A stretch of DNA of 64,000 nt. It comes from Gammaproteobacteria bacterium (GTDB taxonomy: Bacteria > Pseudomonadota > Gammaproteobacteria > UBA6429 > Thiohalophilaceae). The first letter of the stretch is position 1; each line of letters opens with the position of its first letter. Location of the stretch: contig JAFLJQ010000098.1 of assembly GCA_022712915.1 (NCBI GenBank), forward strand, positions 1 to 64,000. The letters run 5' to 3'. This document shows, one piece after another, positions 47,487-57,150 of the stretch. The notes under the pieces were generated by a model, which was not told the DNA's origin, did not search any database, and saw only the letters and a list, made by a program, of their open reading frames with translations. The position numbers were made by a program, and so were the translations under genes.

Positions 47487-48830
47487 ATGACACAAACAAA
47501 AATTATTGTATTGGATGACGACCCTACCGGCTCACAAACCGTACATGGCTGTTTATTACTGACCCGCTGGGATATCAATAGCCTTTGCATCGCGTTACAG
47601 GATGAAGCACCACTGTTTTTTGTGCTCACCAATACACGCGGCATGGATGCACAAAAGGCTGCCACACTCACTCGTGAGGTGTGCCAGAACCTGCAAGTTG
47701 CCTTAAAAAAATTGGCCGCTGACGGAATCGAAATCAATCCCATTTTAGTTAGCCGTTCTGACTCCACACTGCGTGGCCACTACCCGGTGGAAACCGATGT
47801 AATTGCGGAAGAATTGGGGCCCTTTGATGCACACTTTTTGGTGCCGGCCTTTTTTGAAGGCGGACGTATCACCCGTGATGCCAACCATTATTTAGTTGTC
47901 GATGGTAAAGAGATTCCCGTACATGAAACCGAGTTTGCCAAGGATTCGGTGTTTGCTTTCAGCCACAGTTTTTTACCCGATTATGTAGAAGAAAAAACCG
48001 CCGGGTGCATCAAGGCCGATCAGGTTGAACAATTTTTATTAGCCGATGTAAGGGGAGATTGTTCGGCACGTCTCAATACACTCAAAGACAATGTCTGTTG
48101 CAGCGTGGATGGTGAAACCCAGGCTGACTTAGACCATTTTGCAAAACAACTCAGCACTGCGGCACAAGCAGGCAAACGTTTCCTGTTTCGCAGCGGCGCA
48201 AGCCTGCTCACTGCCCTGGCAGCCTTACCTAAACAACCGGTTGCCCCTGAGCAGATGGCATTTTATGTGCGGGATGAAAAACCTGGCGCGATTATCGTCG
48301 GTTCACACGTGCAAAAAACCACTTCACAACTTAATCAACTTTTACAACAGAGTGACATTCAAGGCATCGAAGTGGATGTGGCACGTATTGCCGAAGAGCG
48401 GGAAACACTCTTACAAAAAACCTTACAGCAGGCCGATGCAGCCCATGCAAAAGGACTCACGCCCGTTATCTATACCAGCCGTAGCGAGTTAAGTTTTGCA
48501 ACACAGGCATTACGGCTGGCCTTTGGCGAGTCCGTATCCGCCTTGTTAATGGATGTGGTGCGTGGCCTACCAAAAACCATTGGATTCCTGATCAGCAAAG
48601 GTGGCATCACCTCCAATGATGTATTAAGCAGCGGTTTATCACTGCGTCAATCCCGCGTACTGGGACAGGTTTTGCCTGGTTGTTCGGTGGTGCGCTGTCC
48701 GGCCGACCACGCACGCTACCCCAACTTACCGGTGGTGATATTCCCCGGCAATGTGGGGGATGACAACGCCCTGGCCGTCGCCTACCAACGCCTGACACAG
48801 AGCAACAAGGAGGCGCTTGCCACTGCGTAA
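47487..48830 (+). CDS. DUF1537 four-carbon acid sugar kinase family protein
   Basis: A 447-residue ATP-dependent kinase of the family that includes the tetronate kinases (OtnK, DtnK) and 3-oxo-isoapionate kinase. The N-terminal domain begins KIIVLDDDPTGSQTVHG and has LFFVLTNTRGMDAQKA, LVSRSDSTLRGHYPVETDV and VPAFFEGGRITRDANHY. The C-terminal nucleotide-binding domain has GAIIVGSHVQKTTSQL, GFLISKGGITSNDVLSSGL and VVIFPGNVGDDNAL. Substrate cannot be read from sequence; a C4 sugar acid is most likely. AAGGAAG precedes two close ATGs, and I chose the second (47487). It lies 54 bases after the ThDP gene. Confidence 0.88.
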   Translation: MTQTKIIVLDDDPTGSQTVHGCLLLTRWDINSLCIALQDEAPLFFVLTNTRGMDAQKAATLTREVCQNLQVALKKLAADGIEINPILVSRSDSTLRGHYPVETDVIAEELGPFDAHFLVPAFFEGGRITRDANHYLVVDGKEIPVHETEFAKDSVFAFSHSFLPDYVEEKTAGCIKADQVEQFLLADVRGDCSARLNTLKDNVCCSVDGETQADLDHFAKQLSTAAQAGKRFLFRSGASLLTALAALPKQPVAPEQMAFYVRDEKPGAIIVGSHVQKTTSQLNQLLQQSDIQGIEVDVARIAEERETLLQKTLQQADAAHAKGLTPVIYTSRSELSFATQALRLAFGESVSALLMDVVRGLPKTIGFLISKGGITSNDVLSSGLSLRQSRVLGQVLPGCSVVRCPADHARYPNLPVVIFPGNVGDDNALAVAYQRLTQSNKEALATA

Positions 48831-48898
48831 TCAGTATAAGGATATCGTTTTAATAACGAGTTACTTTTTTTAGTTATTTTTTAAGGGAGGCAAGGCTT

Positions 48899-50401
48899 AT
48901 GCATACTGAGTTATTTACCATAGCAACACCGCCCGAACCAACGTTGGGTAAACCAGCATTGGTAGAAAAACTGCGTCAGTTTCTCACTAGCGATGCCGTA
49001 TTGTGTGACGAAGAATTGTTGCGCCCTTACGAATGTGATGCCTTGTCGGCCTATCGACACCTGCCAATGATTGTAGTGCTGCCCAGCACCCTTGATCAGA
49101 TACAACAGATCATGCGGCTCTGTTATCAGCATAATGTGCCTGTGATTGCCCGCGGTGCGGGCACCGGTTTATCCGGTGGCGCCACTCCGGCTGGTGATGG
49201 TGTGGTGATGAGTCTGGCCAAGTTTATTTCTATTCTTGAGGTCGATCCCATTGCACGCACCGCAGTGGTACAACCCGGCGTTCGAAACCTAGCTATCTCA
49301 CAAGCGGTGGCTGCCCATGGGCTCTATTACGCACCCGATCCCTCTTCACAAATTGCCTGCACCATTGGCGGTAATGTGGCAGAAAATTCTGGTGGTGTGC
49401 ACTGCCTGAAATATGGTTTAACCGTGCACAATGTGCGCAAGGTAAAACTGGTTACTATGGACGGTGAGTTGATTACCCTGGGTTCCGATTCATTGGATAG
49501 CAGTGGTTATGATTTACTGGCACTGATCAACGGTTCCGAAGGTATGCTCGGTGTTGTGGTGGAAGTCACGGTCAAGCTAACACCAATTCCAGAACGGGCA
49601 CAAGTGGTGCTGGCGGCATTTAATGATGTAGAAAAAGCCGGTGGCGCAGTGAGTGACATCATCGCCGCTGGGATTATTCCCGGTGGTTTGGAGATGATGG
49701 ACAAACTGGCCGTTCAAGCAGCAGAAGATTTTGTCCATGTTGGATATCCCACCGATGCAGAAGCGATATTGCTGTGTGAAATTGATGGTACCAATGAAGA
49801 GGTATCAGAGCAGATACGTATCGTGCATGAGGTGATGCATCAATCTGGTGCTACAGAAGTTCGTACTGCACGTGACGAAGAAGAGCGCCAGGCGTTTTGG
49901 AAAGGACGCAAGGCAGCCTTCCCAGCAGTGGGACGCCTTGCCCCTGATTATTACTGCATGGATGGCACCATTCCACGCAAGCACCTACCTTATATTTTGC
50001 GCCGTATGGCCGAGCTCTCTATTGAATATGACCTACGTGTTGCCAATGTTTTTCATGCCGGTGATGGCAACCTGCACCCGCTGATTTTGTATGATGCCAA
50101 CCACCCTGGTGAACTTGCCCGCACCGAAGAGTTTGGCGGAAAAATACTGGAACTATGCATTGAAGTTGGTGGCAGTATTACTGGCGAACACGGTGTCGGC
50201 ATAGAAAAATTGCAACAGATGCATTTGCAATTTAATTACGAAGAGCTGACCCAATTTCATGCGGTTAAACATGTCTTTGACCCTAAGGGTCTGCTCAATC
50301 CAGGCAAGGCCGTGCCAACACCAAAACGCTGCTCTGAATACAAACAACTGCCTTCGCAAAACGAAGACAAACATCAACATAAGGCGTGTACCTCCTCATG
50401 A
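48899..50401 (+). CDS. glcD: GlcD-type FAD 2-hydroxyacid oxidase subunit
   Basis: A 500-residue FAD-linked oxidase (PCMH/vanillyl-alcohol oxidase fold). FAD-binding motifs are PVIARGAGTGLSGGATPAGD, IGGNVAENSGGVHCLKYGLT and GSEGMLGVVVEVTVKLTP. The C-terminal cap has RVANVFHAGDGNLHPLILYD and GGSITGEHGVGIEKL. With GlcE and GlcF it oxidises glycolate or a related D-2-hydroxy acid and passes electrons to quinone. A GGGAGG ribosome site lies upstream, and the stop overlaps the glcE start. The kinase and ThDP partners suggest that here the substrate may be a larger sugar acid. Confidence 0.92.
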   Translation: MHTELFTIATPPEPTLGKPALVEKLRQFLTSDAVLCDEELLRPYECDALSAYRHLPMIVVLPSTLDQIQQIMRLCYQHNVPVIARGAGTGLSGGATPAGDGVVMSLAKFISILEVDPIARTAVVQPGVRNLAISQAVAAHGLYYAPDPSSQIACTIGGNVAENSGGVHCLKYGLTVHNVRKVKLVTMDGELITLGSDSLDSSGYDLLALINGSEGMLGVVVEVTVKLTPIPERAQVVLAAFNDVEKAGGAVSDIIAAGIIPGGLEMMDKLAVQAAEDFVHVGYPTDAEAILLCEIDGTNEEVSEQIRIVHEVMHQSGATEVRTARDEEERQAFWKGRKAAFPAVGRLAPDYYCMDGTIPRKHLPYILRRMAELSIEYDLRVANVFHAGDGNLHPLILYDANHPGELARTEEFGGKILELCIEVGGSITGEHGVGIEKLQQMHLQFNYEELTQFHAVKHVFDPKGLLNPGKAVPTPKRCSEYKQLPSQNEDKHQHKACTSS

Positions 50402-51462
50402 ATCAGGATATTAGCCAAACATTACAGCAACAGATACTCAGTGCCCTAGAAACAGGCTCACAGCTGCAAATCCAGGGCGGTGGCAGTAAACATTTTCTTG
50501 GTCACATAAGTAAATCAACGCCATTACAGGTTAGTGCTCATCAGGGCATCATCAGTTACGACCCGGTTGAGCTGGTTGTCACTGCCCGGGCAGGTACACG
50601 ACTGAGCGAATTAGAAAACACCTTGGCTGAACAGAATCAAATGCTGCCCTTTGAACCACCGCACTTTGGCCCACTAGCCACCCTCGGCGGCACCATTGCC
50701 TGTGGCCTTGCTGGGCCTAGTCGTTCTTTTAGCGGATCAGCACGGGATTATGTGCTGGGCGTAAAAATGATCAACGGCAAAGGTGAAATTCTTAACTTTG
50801 GTGGCCAGGTGATGAAAAATGTTGCGGGTTATGACTGCTCACGTTTGATGGCGGGGGCAATGGGTACACTGGGTGTATTATTAGAAGTGAGTCTTAAAGT
50901 GCTACCCAAACCAGCCGCAGAAATAACATTGGTGCAAAGTAAAACACCAGAGCAAGCGATCGATGCCATGAATCATTGGTCAGGTAAATCCCTACCTCTG
51001 AGTGCGGGCTGTTATGTAAACGGCCAACTTTATCTTCGCCTTAATGGCGCTAAAACTGCCGTCGACGGTGCACATAAAGTCATCGGTGGTGAATTGCTCA
51101 ATGACAGTGCTGAGTTCTGGACATCCATTAAGGAACACCAACATACATTTTTTCAATCCACGCTTCCTTTATGGCGTCTGTCTGTGCCTGCCAAAACACC
51201 TGTTTTAACATTAAGCGGAGAGAATTTAATCGATTGGTGCGGCGCACAGCGCTGGTTATTCAGTGATCATGATGCCGACCATATCCGCAAAGATATCTCT
51301 GAATTGGGTGGTCACGCCACCTTGTTCCGCCGTCAAAGCGAGCTGATGGCTGACACCTATCAACTGCCTGACACGAACATTATGCAACTACACCAGCGCC
51401 TTAAGTTGGCCTTTGATCCTGCCGGAATTTTTAATCCCGGCCGCCTCTACCCTGGTTTATAA
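50398..51462 (+). CDS. glcE: GlcE-type FAD-binding oxidase subunit
   Basis: A 354-residue second FAD-binding subunit of the glycolate-oxidase-like complex: LQIQGGGSKHFLG (PCMH opening), PPHFGPLATLGGTIACGLAG, VKMINGKGEILNFGGQVMKN, VAGYDCSRLMAGAMGTLG and a closing FDPAGIFNPGRLYPG. The ATG at 50398 overlaps the glcD stop in an ATGA arrangement, indicating translational coupling; the longer frame from a GTG at 50386 is less likely. Confidence 0.92.
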   Translation: MNQDISQTLQQQILSALETGSQLQIQGGGSKHFLGHISKSTPLQVSAHQGIISYDPVELVVTARAGTRLSELENTLAEQNQMLPFEPPHFGPLATLGGTIACGLAGPSRSFSGSARDYVLGVKMINGKGEILNFGGQVMKNVAGYDCSRLMAGAMGTLGVLLEVSLKVLPKPAAEITLVQSKTPEQAIDAMNHWSGKSLPLSAGCYVNGQLYLRLNGAKTAVDGAHKVIGGELLNDSAEFWTSIKEHQHTFFQSTLPLWRLSVPAKTPVLTLSGENLIDWCGAQRWLFSDHDADHIRKDISELGGHATLFRRQSELMADTYQLPDTNIMQLHQRLKLAFDPAGIFNPGRLYPGL

Positions 51463-51476
51463 AATACGGATCACTC

Positions 51477-52694
51477 ATGCAAACCAAGCTATCAGACTCC
51501 ATAAAAATGACGGCCATCGGCAAAGAAGCCGATGCAATTTTACGCAGCTGTGTGCACTGTGGATTCTGCACGGCTACCTGTCCCACCTATCAACAACTGG
51601 GCGATGAACTGGATAGCCCGCGTGGTCGCATCTATTTGATCAAACAGATGCTGGAAGACAATACGGTCAGCAGAAAAACACAAACACATTTAGACCGCTG
51701 CCTGACTTGTCGTGCATGTGAAACCACCTGTCCATCCGGTGTTAAGTATGGTCGACTAATTGAGATAGGACGACACTACATTGATCAAAAAGTGTCACGA
51801 AAATTATCTGACCGCCTGACCCGCAAAATTTTACGCAGTATTCTTCCCTACCCTAAACGATTAAAACCGTTGCTCAAGATCTCGCAGTTGCTCAAACCTT
51901 TTTTGCCTGCTCCATTAAAAAATAAAGTACCAAAACAACAGACTCAATCTATTTTGCCTAATACCGAGCATGCACGCAAAATGATCGCCCTGGGCGGCTG
52001 CGCCCAATCTGTGATCAAACCCGGCACTAATTCCGCTGCCGCTACAATTTTGGATAAACTTGGCATCTCTTTAGTCACCCCCACGGCAGCTGGATGCTGC
52101 GGTGCAGTCAGTTATCATTTGAATAAAAACGAAGAAGGGTTGGCATTCATGCGCCACAACATCGACACCTGGTGGCCACTAATCGAATCGGGTTATGAGG
52201 GTATAATGATCAGTGCCAGTGGCTGTGGTGCGATGGTAAAAGAATACGGCGACGCTTTAAAATACGACCCGGCTTATGCAGAAAAAGCCGCCCGTATCTC
52301 ATCCTTGAGCAAAGACCCGTGCGAAATAATCCTTAACGAAGATTTGTCGACACTCAAACTGAACAAAAAAGATAAAAAAATTGCCTTTCAAACACCTTGC
52401 ACCCTGCAACATGCACAACAACTTAATGGCCGAGTTGAAGCCCTGCTCACACAATTGGGCTTTACACTCACCAGCGTAACAGATGGACACCTCTGCTGTG
52501 GCTCCGCAGGTACTTACTCCATTTTACAGCCGAAGATGTCACAATCACTGCTCGACAACAAACTCGGCACTCTGATGGCCGAGCAACCCGATGTTATCGC
52601 TACCGCCAATATCGGCTGCCAGATGCATATGGAAACTAAATCCACGGTGCCGGTTAAACACTGGTTAGAGATTATTGCTGATGCCATGGCGTAA
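51477..52694 (+). CDS. glcF: GlcF-type iron-sulfur subunit
   Basis: A 405-residue electron-transfer subunit with two 4Fe-4S motifs, CVHCGFCTATCPTY and CLTCRACETTCPSG, and two CCG domains (AAGCCGAVSYHLN and LCCGSAGTYSILQP). It takes electrons from the GlcD/GlcE flavins to membrane quinones. It ends the operon; the downstream 90 bases show no clear hairpin. Confidence 0.94.
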   Translation: MQTKLSDSIKMTAIGKEADAILRSCVHCGFCTATCPTYQQLGDELDSPRGRIYLIKQMLEDNTVSRKTQTHLDRCLTCRACETTCPSGVKYGRLIEIGRHYIDQKVSRKLSDRLTRKILRSILPYPKRLKPLLKISQLLKPFLPAPLKNKVPKQQTQSILPNTEHARKMIALGGCAQSVIKPGTNSAAATILDKLGISLVTPTAAGCCGAVSYHLNKNEEGLAFMRHNIDTWWPLIESGYEGIMISASGCGAMVKEYGDALKYDPAYAEKAARISSLSKDPCEIILNEDLSTLKLNKKDKKIAFQTPCTLQHAQQLNGRVEALLTQLGFTLTSVTDGHLCCGSAGTYSILQPKMSQSLLDNKLGTLMAEQPDVIATANIGCQMHMETKSTVPVKHWLEIIADAMA

Positions 52695-52786
52695 ACACTT
52701 ACTTGGTGCGTGTATCTACAGCCAAAATGTATTCCCCAAAAACAAGTCGCTTAATAAAGCTTCCCCATAAAATCACCCCCATAATC

Positions 52787-53026
52787 TTACCTGGCCAATT
52801 TTGTGTGTCCATGCTCCCACTCAACAAATAACTCTACATAAACAAGACACTTATTTAAAAGTATTTCATTTATAACAACTAAATGATCACGCATATTTGA
52901 TATCAGATGTTGCTGCATCATTTCTGGAAACTGAACAAGTTGCCTTACATCATTTTCAACAGCCGATACCGAACTTATTGAGAGCACCAGCGTTAATACC
53001 GCTAATTGTGTTATTTTATTCGCCAT
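52787..53026 (-). CDS. Small exported protein, probably truncated
   Basis: About 79 residues, starting MANKITQLAVLTLVLSISSV (signal peptide), then VRQLVQFPEMMQQHLISNMR and DHLVVINEIL. This recalls a family of small periplasmic proteins with QLVxLPxxMQxHMLxNMRDHL. In that family a longer helical domain follows, but here the sequence diverges after INEIL and soon stops, suggesting a frameshifted or shortened C-terminus. GGAAGG precedes the ATG at 53026. Function is unknown. Confidence 0.55.
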   Translation of the reverse strand: MANKITQLAVLTLVLSISSVSAVENDVRQLVQFPEMMQQHLISNMRDHLVVINEILLNKCLVYVELFVEWEHGHTKLAR

Positions 53027-53284
53027 ACGTTTACCTTCCGTGAAATGCATTCATGCTCAATTCTTCAACAAATTCATCGGGCGTTTTTAATGCCTACAAA
53101 GTTCAATAACCTGCTGTATTTTCCTTGAAGAGAAACCTGTCATTCCCATCTTGATAAATACTCAGGATACACCTATAGTCACCCATAATTGAAGACAGAA
53201 ATATTAACCTAAGAATATATCAATACTACCAGACATATATTAATGTCACACAAAAAACACAAATCGAGATATAATTGAAACGCT

Positions 53285-53899
53285 ATGAATATCAACAATA
53301 CCCAATGGAATAAAATTCGGTACACATTATATGCACCTTTCTATAACATCATCAAAAACATCACCAGAAAAGCACGAAAGCGTTCTATTGAACTGCTAAA
53401 AATAAAGCCCAAAGAAAAAGTACTTTTAGTTGGTGTCGGCACAGGCCTGGACTTTGAGTTTTTACCAAAAGAGGCTGAAATAACTGCCATCGACCTAACT
53501 CCGGCTATGGTAATCAAAGCAAAACAAAAAGCGGCGCAGCTTGAACTACCCGTGAATATCCAAGTAATGAACGCAGAAACATTGTCATTTGATACAGAGT
53601 ATTTTGACGTTGTCATTTTGCACCTGATTTTAGCGGTTATCCCAAATCCAGTAACTTGCGCAAAAGAAGTACACAGAGTCATCAAAACCAATGGCAGAGC
53701 AGTTATTTTTGATAAATTTTTACCCGATGGTACAACTCCCCCGATATTTAGAAAATTTATAAACATAATAATTAATGCCTTATTTACAGACATAAACAGA
53801 CAATTAGGTCCAATACTTAAGAAATCAAACCTAAAAAAAATTCATCACGAACCATCAATTTTTAGTGGCTTATTTAGCATTACGATTGCGACAAAATGA
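53285..53899 (+). CDS. Class I SAM-dependent methyltransferase
   Basis: A 204-residue protein: an N-terminal helical segment (YAPFYNIIKNITRKARKRSI), then motif I VLLVGVGTGLDFEFLP, ITAIDLTPAMVIKAKQKA, FDVVILHLILAVIPNP and KTNGRAVIFDKFLPDGT. It resembles the UbiE/PmtA-like group that methylates quinones or phospholipids; the substrate is unknown. It is Lys-rich and AT-rich compared with the preceding glc operon, and stands alone between unrelated genes. Confidence 0.85.
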   Translation: MNINNTQWNKIRYTLYAPFYNIIKNITRKARKRSIELLKIKPKEKVLLVGVGTGLDFEFLPKEAEITAIDLTPAMVIKAKQKAAQLELPVNIQVMNAETLSFDTEYFDVVILHLILAVIPNPVTCAKEVHRVIKTNGRAVIFDKFLPDGTTPPIFRKFINIIINALFTDINRQLGPILKKSNLKKIHHEPSIFSGLFSITIATK

Positions 53900-54113
53900 A
53901 TTTATTCCACCATTAAAAAAATCAATTAACAGACATCCATCCTTACATTTAAATTAAAAACCAACAAAATCACAAATTTTATTTTATGTAGCCAAAAACT
54001 ATTCTGATACCGTACAGGAACAAACCATCAAACCAGGAAGGGATTCCGCTTATGCCATATTAACAATTTATAGAAATAATTCCTGACTGGTTAATCAGCA
54101 CTTAACAAACAAG

Positions 54114-54578
54114 TTATGGAAGTTTACGCCCCATTTCTACCTGGGTTACCGGGCCTCCTGTGGGACTCATATAATCGACTGACGTAGTATGACTCATCAC
54201 CATGAAACCCATTTTTTCAAATATACCTACATTGCCGGTCTCCTCAATGACACATAGCACCACAGCACACAACTCAGCATCTATGGCCAATTGTTCTACC
54301 GCAGCCAGCAACGATCGACAAAAACCTCTTTGGCGGTGATTTGGGTGTACAGCAATCCCCTGAATATACAAACGGTCATCTTGTACGACATATTCCGCTG
54401 TAGCCACCACAATTTCATCATCAACCGCAACAAGCGTAATAGCCGGCATTGTTTGCTGTGTGTCCTTCTTTTTTCGCGGACGGTATATGCACCGCAGTTG
54501 TTGTGTCGCGGTATCAATAAGACGTCGCAGCACCATTGCATCATCATCACATGCTTCCCTTACAAAAAAATTTGTCAC
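54114..54578 (-). CDS. GNAT-family N-acetyltransferase
   Basis: A 154-residue single GNAT domain: VREACDDDAMVLRRLIDTAT, TLVAVDDEIVVATAEYV, and the acetyl-CoA loop LYIQGIAVHPNHRQRGFCRS, then LCVIEETGNVGIFEKMGF. The acceptor is unknown. It has no operon partner. Confidence 0.8.
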   Translation of the reverse strand: MTNFFVREACDDDAMVLRRLIDTATQQLRCIYRPRKKKDTQQTMPAITLVAVDDEIVVATAEYVVQDDRLYIQGIAVHPNHRQRGFCRSLLAAVEQLAIDAELCAVVLCVIEETGNVGIFEKMGFMVMSHTTSVDYMSPTGGPVTQVEMGRKLP

Positions 54579-54659
54579 AACACACTCATAAACAACAAAG
54601 ACGAGGATAACAAATTAAAATCATTCATATTTATCACCACTTTATATTCCACCCATTTA

Positions 54660-54943
54660 TCAACCATATTGAAAAACATAATAAGTTAACCCTGCAATCA
54701 TCAAAAATACGACCCCGCTTAAATGTCTGTCTTTTGCAAAACTAAACGAGAATACACCGAAAATATAAAATACATCGCTGGCAGCACACAAAATAATTTA
54801 AGCATAACTTTCATGCCAGGCGTGTTGCTCCCCACAAAAAACAACCAAACACCCAGTACGCAAAAATAACTATGTGCCATGAAAATCGCATGATATCCCC
54901 TTGGAAAAATCATACTTAAACAAATAGCGGACTTTGTTACCAT
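54660..54943 (-). pseudogene. Frameshifted small membrane protein
   Basis: A 74-codon frame encodes two hydrophobic segments (YFCVLGVWLFFVG and LFCVLPAMYFIFSVYS). A neighbouring frame continues naturally with FAKDRHLSGVVFLMIAGLTY and YVFQYG before a stop at 54660, so one base was probably lost or gained near 54740. No ribosome site is seen upstream. Family not recognised. The rest of 54944-55347 shows no gene. Confidence 0.45.
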
Positions 54944-55347
54944 GAAATGAACGAATTAAACAAATCTCTCACCTAGGTATAAATAAGCAATCCCTGTCAA
55001 AAAACATAATAAAATGGCTACAACAAACGTAAGATACCCTTTAAACCTAATGCCAAAGCTAATATGATATCGTTTTTTTATTTCGCAGTTATAAAACTAG
55101 CGCCTTCTAATGTCAGCACTAATAAATTTTGGCTCATCCGACGCTTCTAAAACTAATACAAGCTAAAATATGACTGTATTTCGAGATAGCATTTGTTTAT
55201 CAATAGCGTATTTTCGCCATTAGAAAACATGTTCACGCTGATACATTTATCAAACTTCTATTATGAATAATATTCATGGCATAAAATACCCATAATAACG
55301 TCATTATGCCAGTCATTATGTATAACGGCATTTTCTCTTAGTATTCC

Positions 55348-55500
55348 TTATTTTACAAAACCATTGTTTTTATAACTGGCTATTGCCCGTTTATTGTACT
55401 CCATAACTCTAAATTCTACTTTATAAAGATTCAAATCATCAAATGCAAATTTGAGGACACATTGTGTAATCTCATGCCCGTAGCCTTTATTCCAGAACAT
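55348..55500 (-). pseudogene. GNAT acetyltransferase C-terminal fragment (RimJ/RimL type)
   Basis: A 50-codon minus-strand frame starts FWNKGYGHEITQCVLKFAFD and ends VEFRVMEYNKRAIASYKNNG-FVK. This is the typical end of RimJ/RimL-like acetyltransferases (NKGYGTEA, HKVELRV, NxxAIxxYxxxGF). The N-terminal half is absent, and a stop lies just upstream in frame. It is a remnant, too short for the ORF track, directly downstream of the HD-domain gene. Confidence 0.75.
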
Positions 55501-55522
55501 TACTTAGCAGTTCATTAAATGC

Positions 55523-56119
55523 TTACCTGAGAATACCATTGGATACAGCTTCCTCTAATTTAACTTTCATTACTTTCCAGAGTTTTTGGCTCCCTTCGTT
55601 AATACGGCTATTTAGTGAAAACACCTCATCTTTAGACACCTTATTTTCACTCCAACTATGGCCTCCACCATGCAGGTTATGGAGTAACGGAGGCACACGA
55701 TCAATGGCTTTTGCGAACTTTGAATCAGCCGTTTCGCCTAACTCGAACTCATGCCAGAGTTCCATATATTCTTTAGTCTTATGCTCAGGAAGAAAATTTA
55801 GAACACGCTCAAGGCCAGCAGCCTCTTTGTTTTTCTGCTCTTGAGTTTCACTGGCATAAATAATGGTGTCTCCGACATCAATTTCACCAAGATCATGGAT
55901 AAGAAGCATTTTAATAATACGATCAATGTTAATTTTTTCATTAGCATAGTCTTTTAACATTAAAGCCGACAGGCATACATGCCAGCTATGTTCCGCAGAA
56001 TTTTCATAACGATCCAGGCCGACAGGCCTTGTTTTTCGATGAACGTCCTTAAGCTTCTCAACTTCGACCATAAAAGCTAACACTTGTTCTATTTCTTCCA
56101 ATGGGTTCTCCTTAAGCAT
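55523..56119 (-). CDS. HD-domain phosphohydrolase (YfbR/HDDC2-like)
   Basis: A 198-residue metal-dependent phosphohydrolase: ENSAEHSWHVCLSALML (first His), MLLIHDLGEIDVGDTI (the HD pair), then EHKTKEYMELWHEFELGETA and FAKAIDRVPPLLHNLHGGG. It closely follows the 5'-deoxynucleotidase/HDDC2 pattern, acting on nucleoside monophosphates, although substrate range varies. An AAGGAG ribosome site is present. It is flanked on both sides by pseudogenes and appears intact. Confidence 0.85.
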   Translation of the reverse strand: MLKENPLEEIEQVLAFMVEVEKLKDVHRKTRPVGLDRYENSAEHSWHVCLSALMLKDYANEKINIDRIIKMLLIHDLGEIDVGDTIIYASETQEQKNKEAAGLERVLNFLPEHKTKEYMELWHEFELGETADSKFAKAIDRVPPLLHNLHGGGHSWSENKVSKDEVFSLNSRINEGSQKLWKVMKVKLEEAVSNGILR

Positions 56120-56148
56120 TTAAGCATGTGCTCCATATTGATAAGTTG

Positions 56149-56700
56149 TTAAATATTCGCCCCAAGATCTTTGACCATAGAAATCCACTTTTTCCTTTTT
56201 TGATGAGTGGAGCCGTTAATAGAGGTGAACTTAGTAAACTGTACAACTTTAATGCCACAAAATCCAAGGATGGTTCGTTTCATTTCATTATGCCCAGCCC
56301 TGTGATACATCCAGCAGTAATACTATGATGGTGCATCCATTATGACGATCAAGTGCACCCAGAAAGAAACTTATCCAAAAATATAGAATTATCACGACAT
56401 TTAAAAAAAGCCGGGCAAAAAACTTGATCAAAAAAAATTTCATTAAAACTGGCAATGAAAACCATGTGATATGGCCATTGAATGAATTTCTGAGCCCTGG
56501 CTAACTCAGGTTCGAGTTCTTTTTTTTGTTATACCCTTTTCAAAGAACCGGATCAAACTTTAACTCTCCAAGTTGAAGGTCACGAGCTAAGAATCCGCAT
56601 TTTTTGCACTTTCGATATACAATCTAGCCAATGTGCCATTAAAACTAACTCTGCCAGGAAAACCATAAACAACGAGAGTTTTCTTTTTTATGACTGTTCC
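56149..56700 (-). pseudogene. NAD(P)H quinone reductase, flavodoxin fold, decayed
   Basis: The minus strand can be read as a nearly complete Flavodoxin_2 enzyme split by stops and shifts: KKKTLVVYGFPGRVSFNGTL, DLQLGELKFDPVL-stop-KGY, ELEPELARAQKFIQWPYHMV, VIMDAPS-stop-YYCWMYHRAGHN, then TILGFCGIKVVQFTKF and KRKKWISMVKDLG before the stop at 56149. The order and spacing match the YwrO/MdaB-like family. The start codon appears to have become ATA. The plus-strand frame at 56128 is only its antisense. Confidence 0.82.
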
Positions 56701-56829
56701 AGCGCCTTTATAGTAGAGACTAAACGGGCATCCGTCCTAATATTGACACAAAAGTGGATAAAGCATATTTTTGTGGCAAGAATAAATACAAGTTAAAGGC
56801 GTTAGTCATGCTCCAACCCCTTTATGCTC

Positions 56830-57150
56830 AGGCCGCACCGGTTATTCCAGAAAAAACATACCCAATAGGTTACCTTTTTGCCTAACTGATTACCTGGAAT
56901 TAATGGACTGGGCAGGCTGAATTCTACGAGAAAGTAAACGAGGTAACATTCATAATGACGTACCACCAATTTTAGAACTACTCAGCATGGACACAAAACA
57001 CTAGCTATACCTAGCCAACTATTTCGAGAACCCTTTTGAATGACTTGGTCAGTTCGGCCACCAAACTCAAACAGACCTGTCAAAAACTGGATTATCAACG
57101 AACGTCAGAGCAACACAGTTGTGAAACCTGTTTTCCATAGCCTTTAATTT
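56830..57150 (+). mobile_element. REP-associated (TnpA_REP-like) transposase remnant 1
   Basis: Plus-strand translation gives DYLELMDWAG-stop-ILRESKRGNI, HNDVPPILELLSMDTKH and LYLANYFENPFE. This is the C-terminal region typical of single-copy REP-associated IS200-like transposases (LVDWTGRxLRxDKRGxI, PPILxRLxID, FxRxF). Several stops make it inactive, and the N-terminal catalytic part is gone. A second remnant of the same region lies at 60430. Bases 56701-56829 and 57151-57464 show nothing else. Confidence 0.75.

Noticed and set aside
56128-56328. 66-codon plus-strand ORF
   Set aside because: It is antisense to a clearly recognisable decayed quinone reductase on the other strand.
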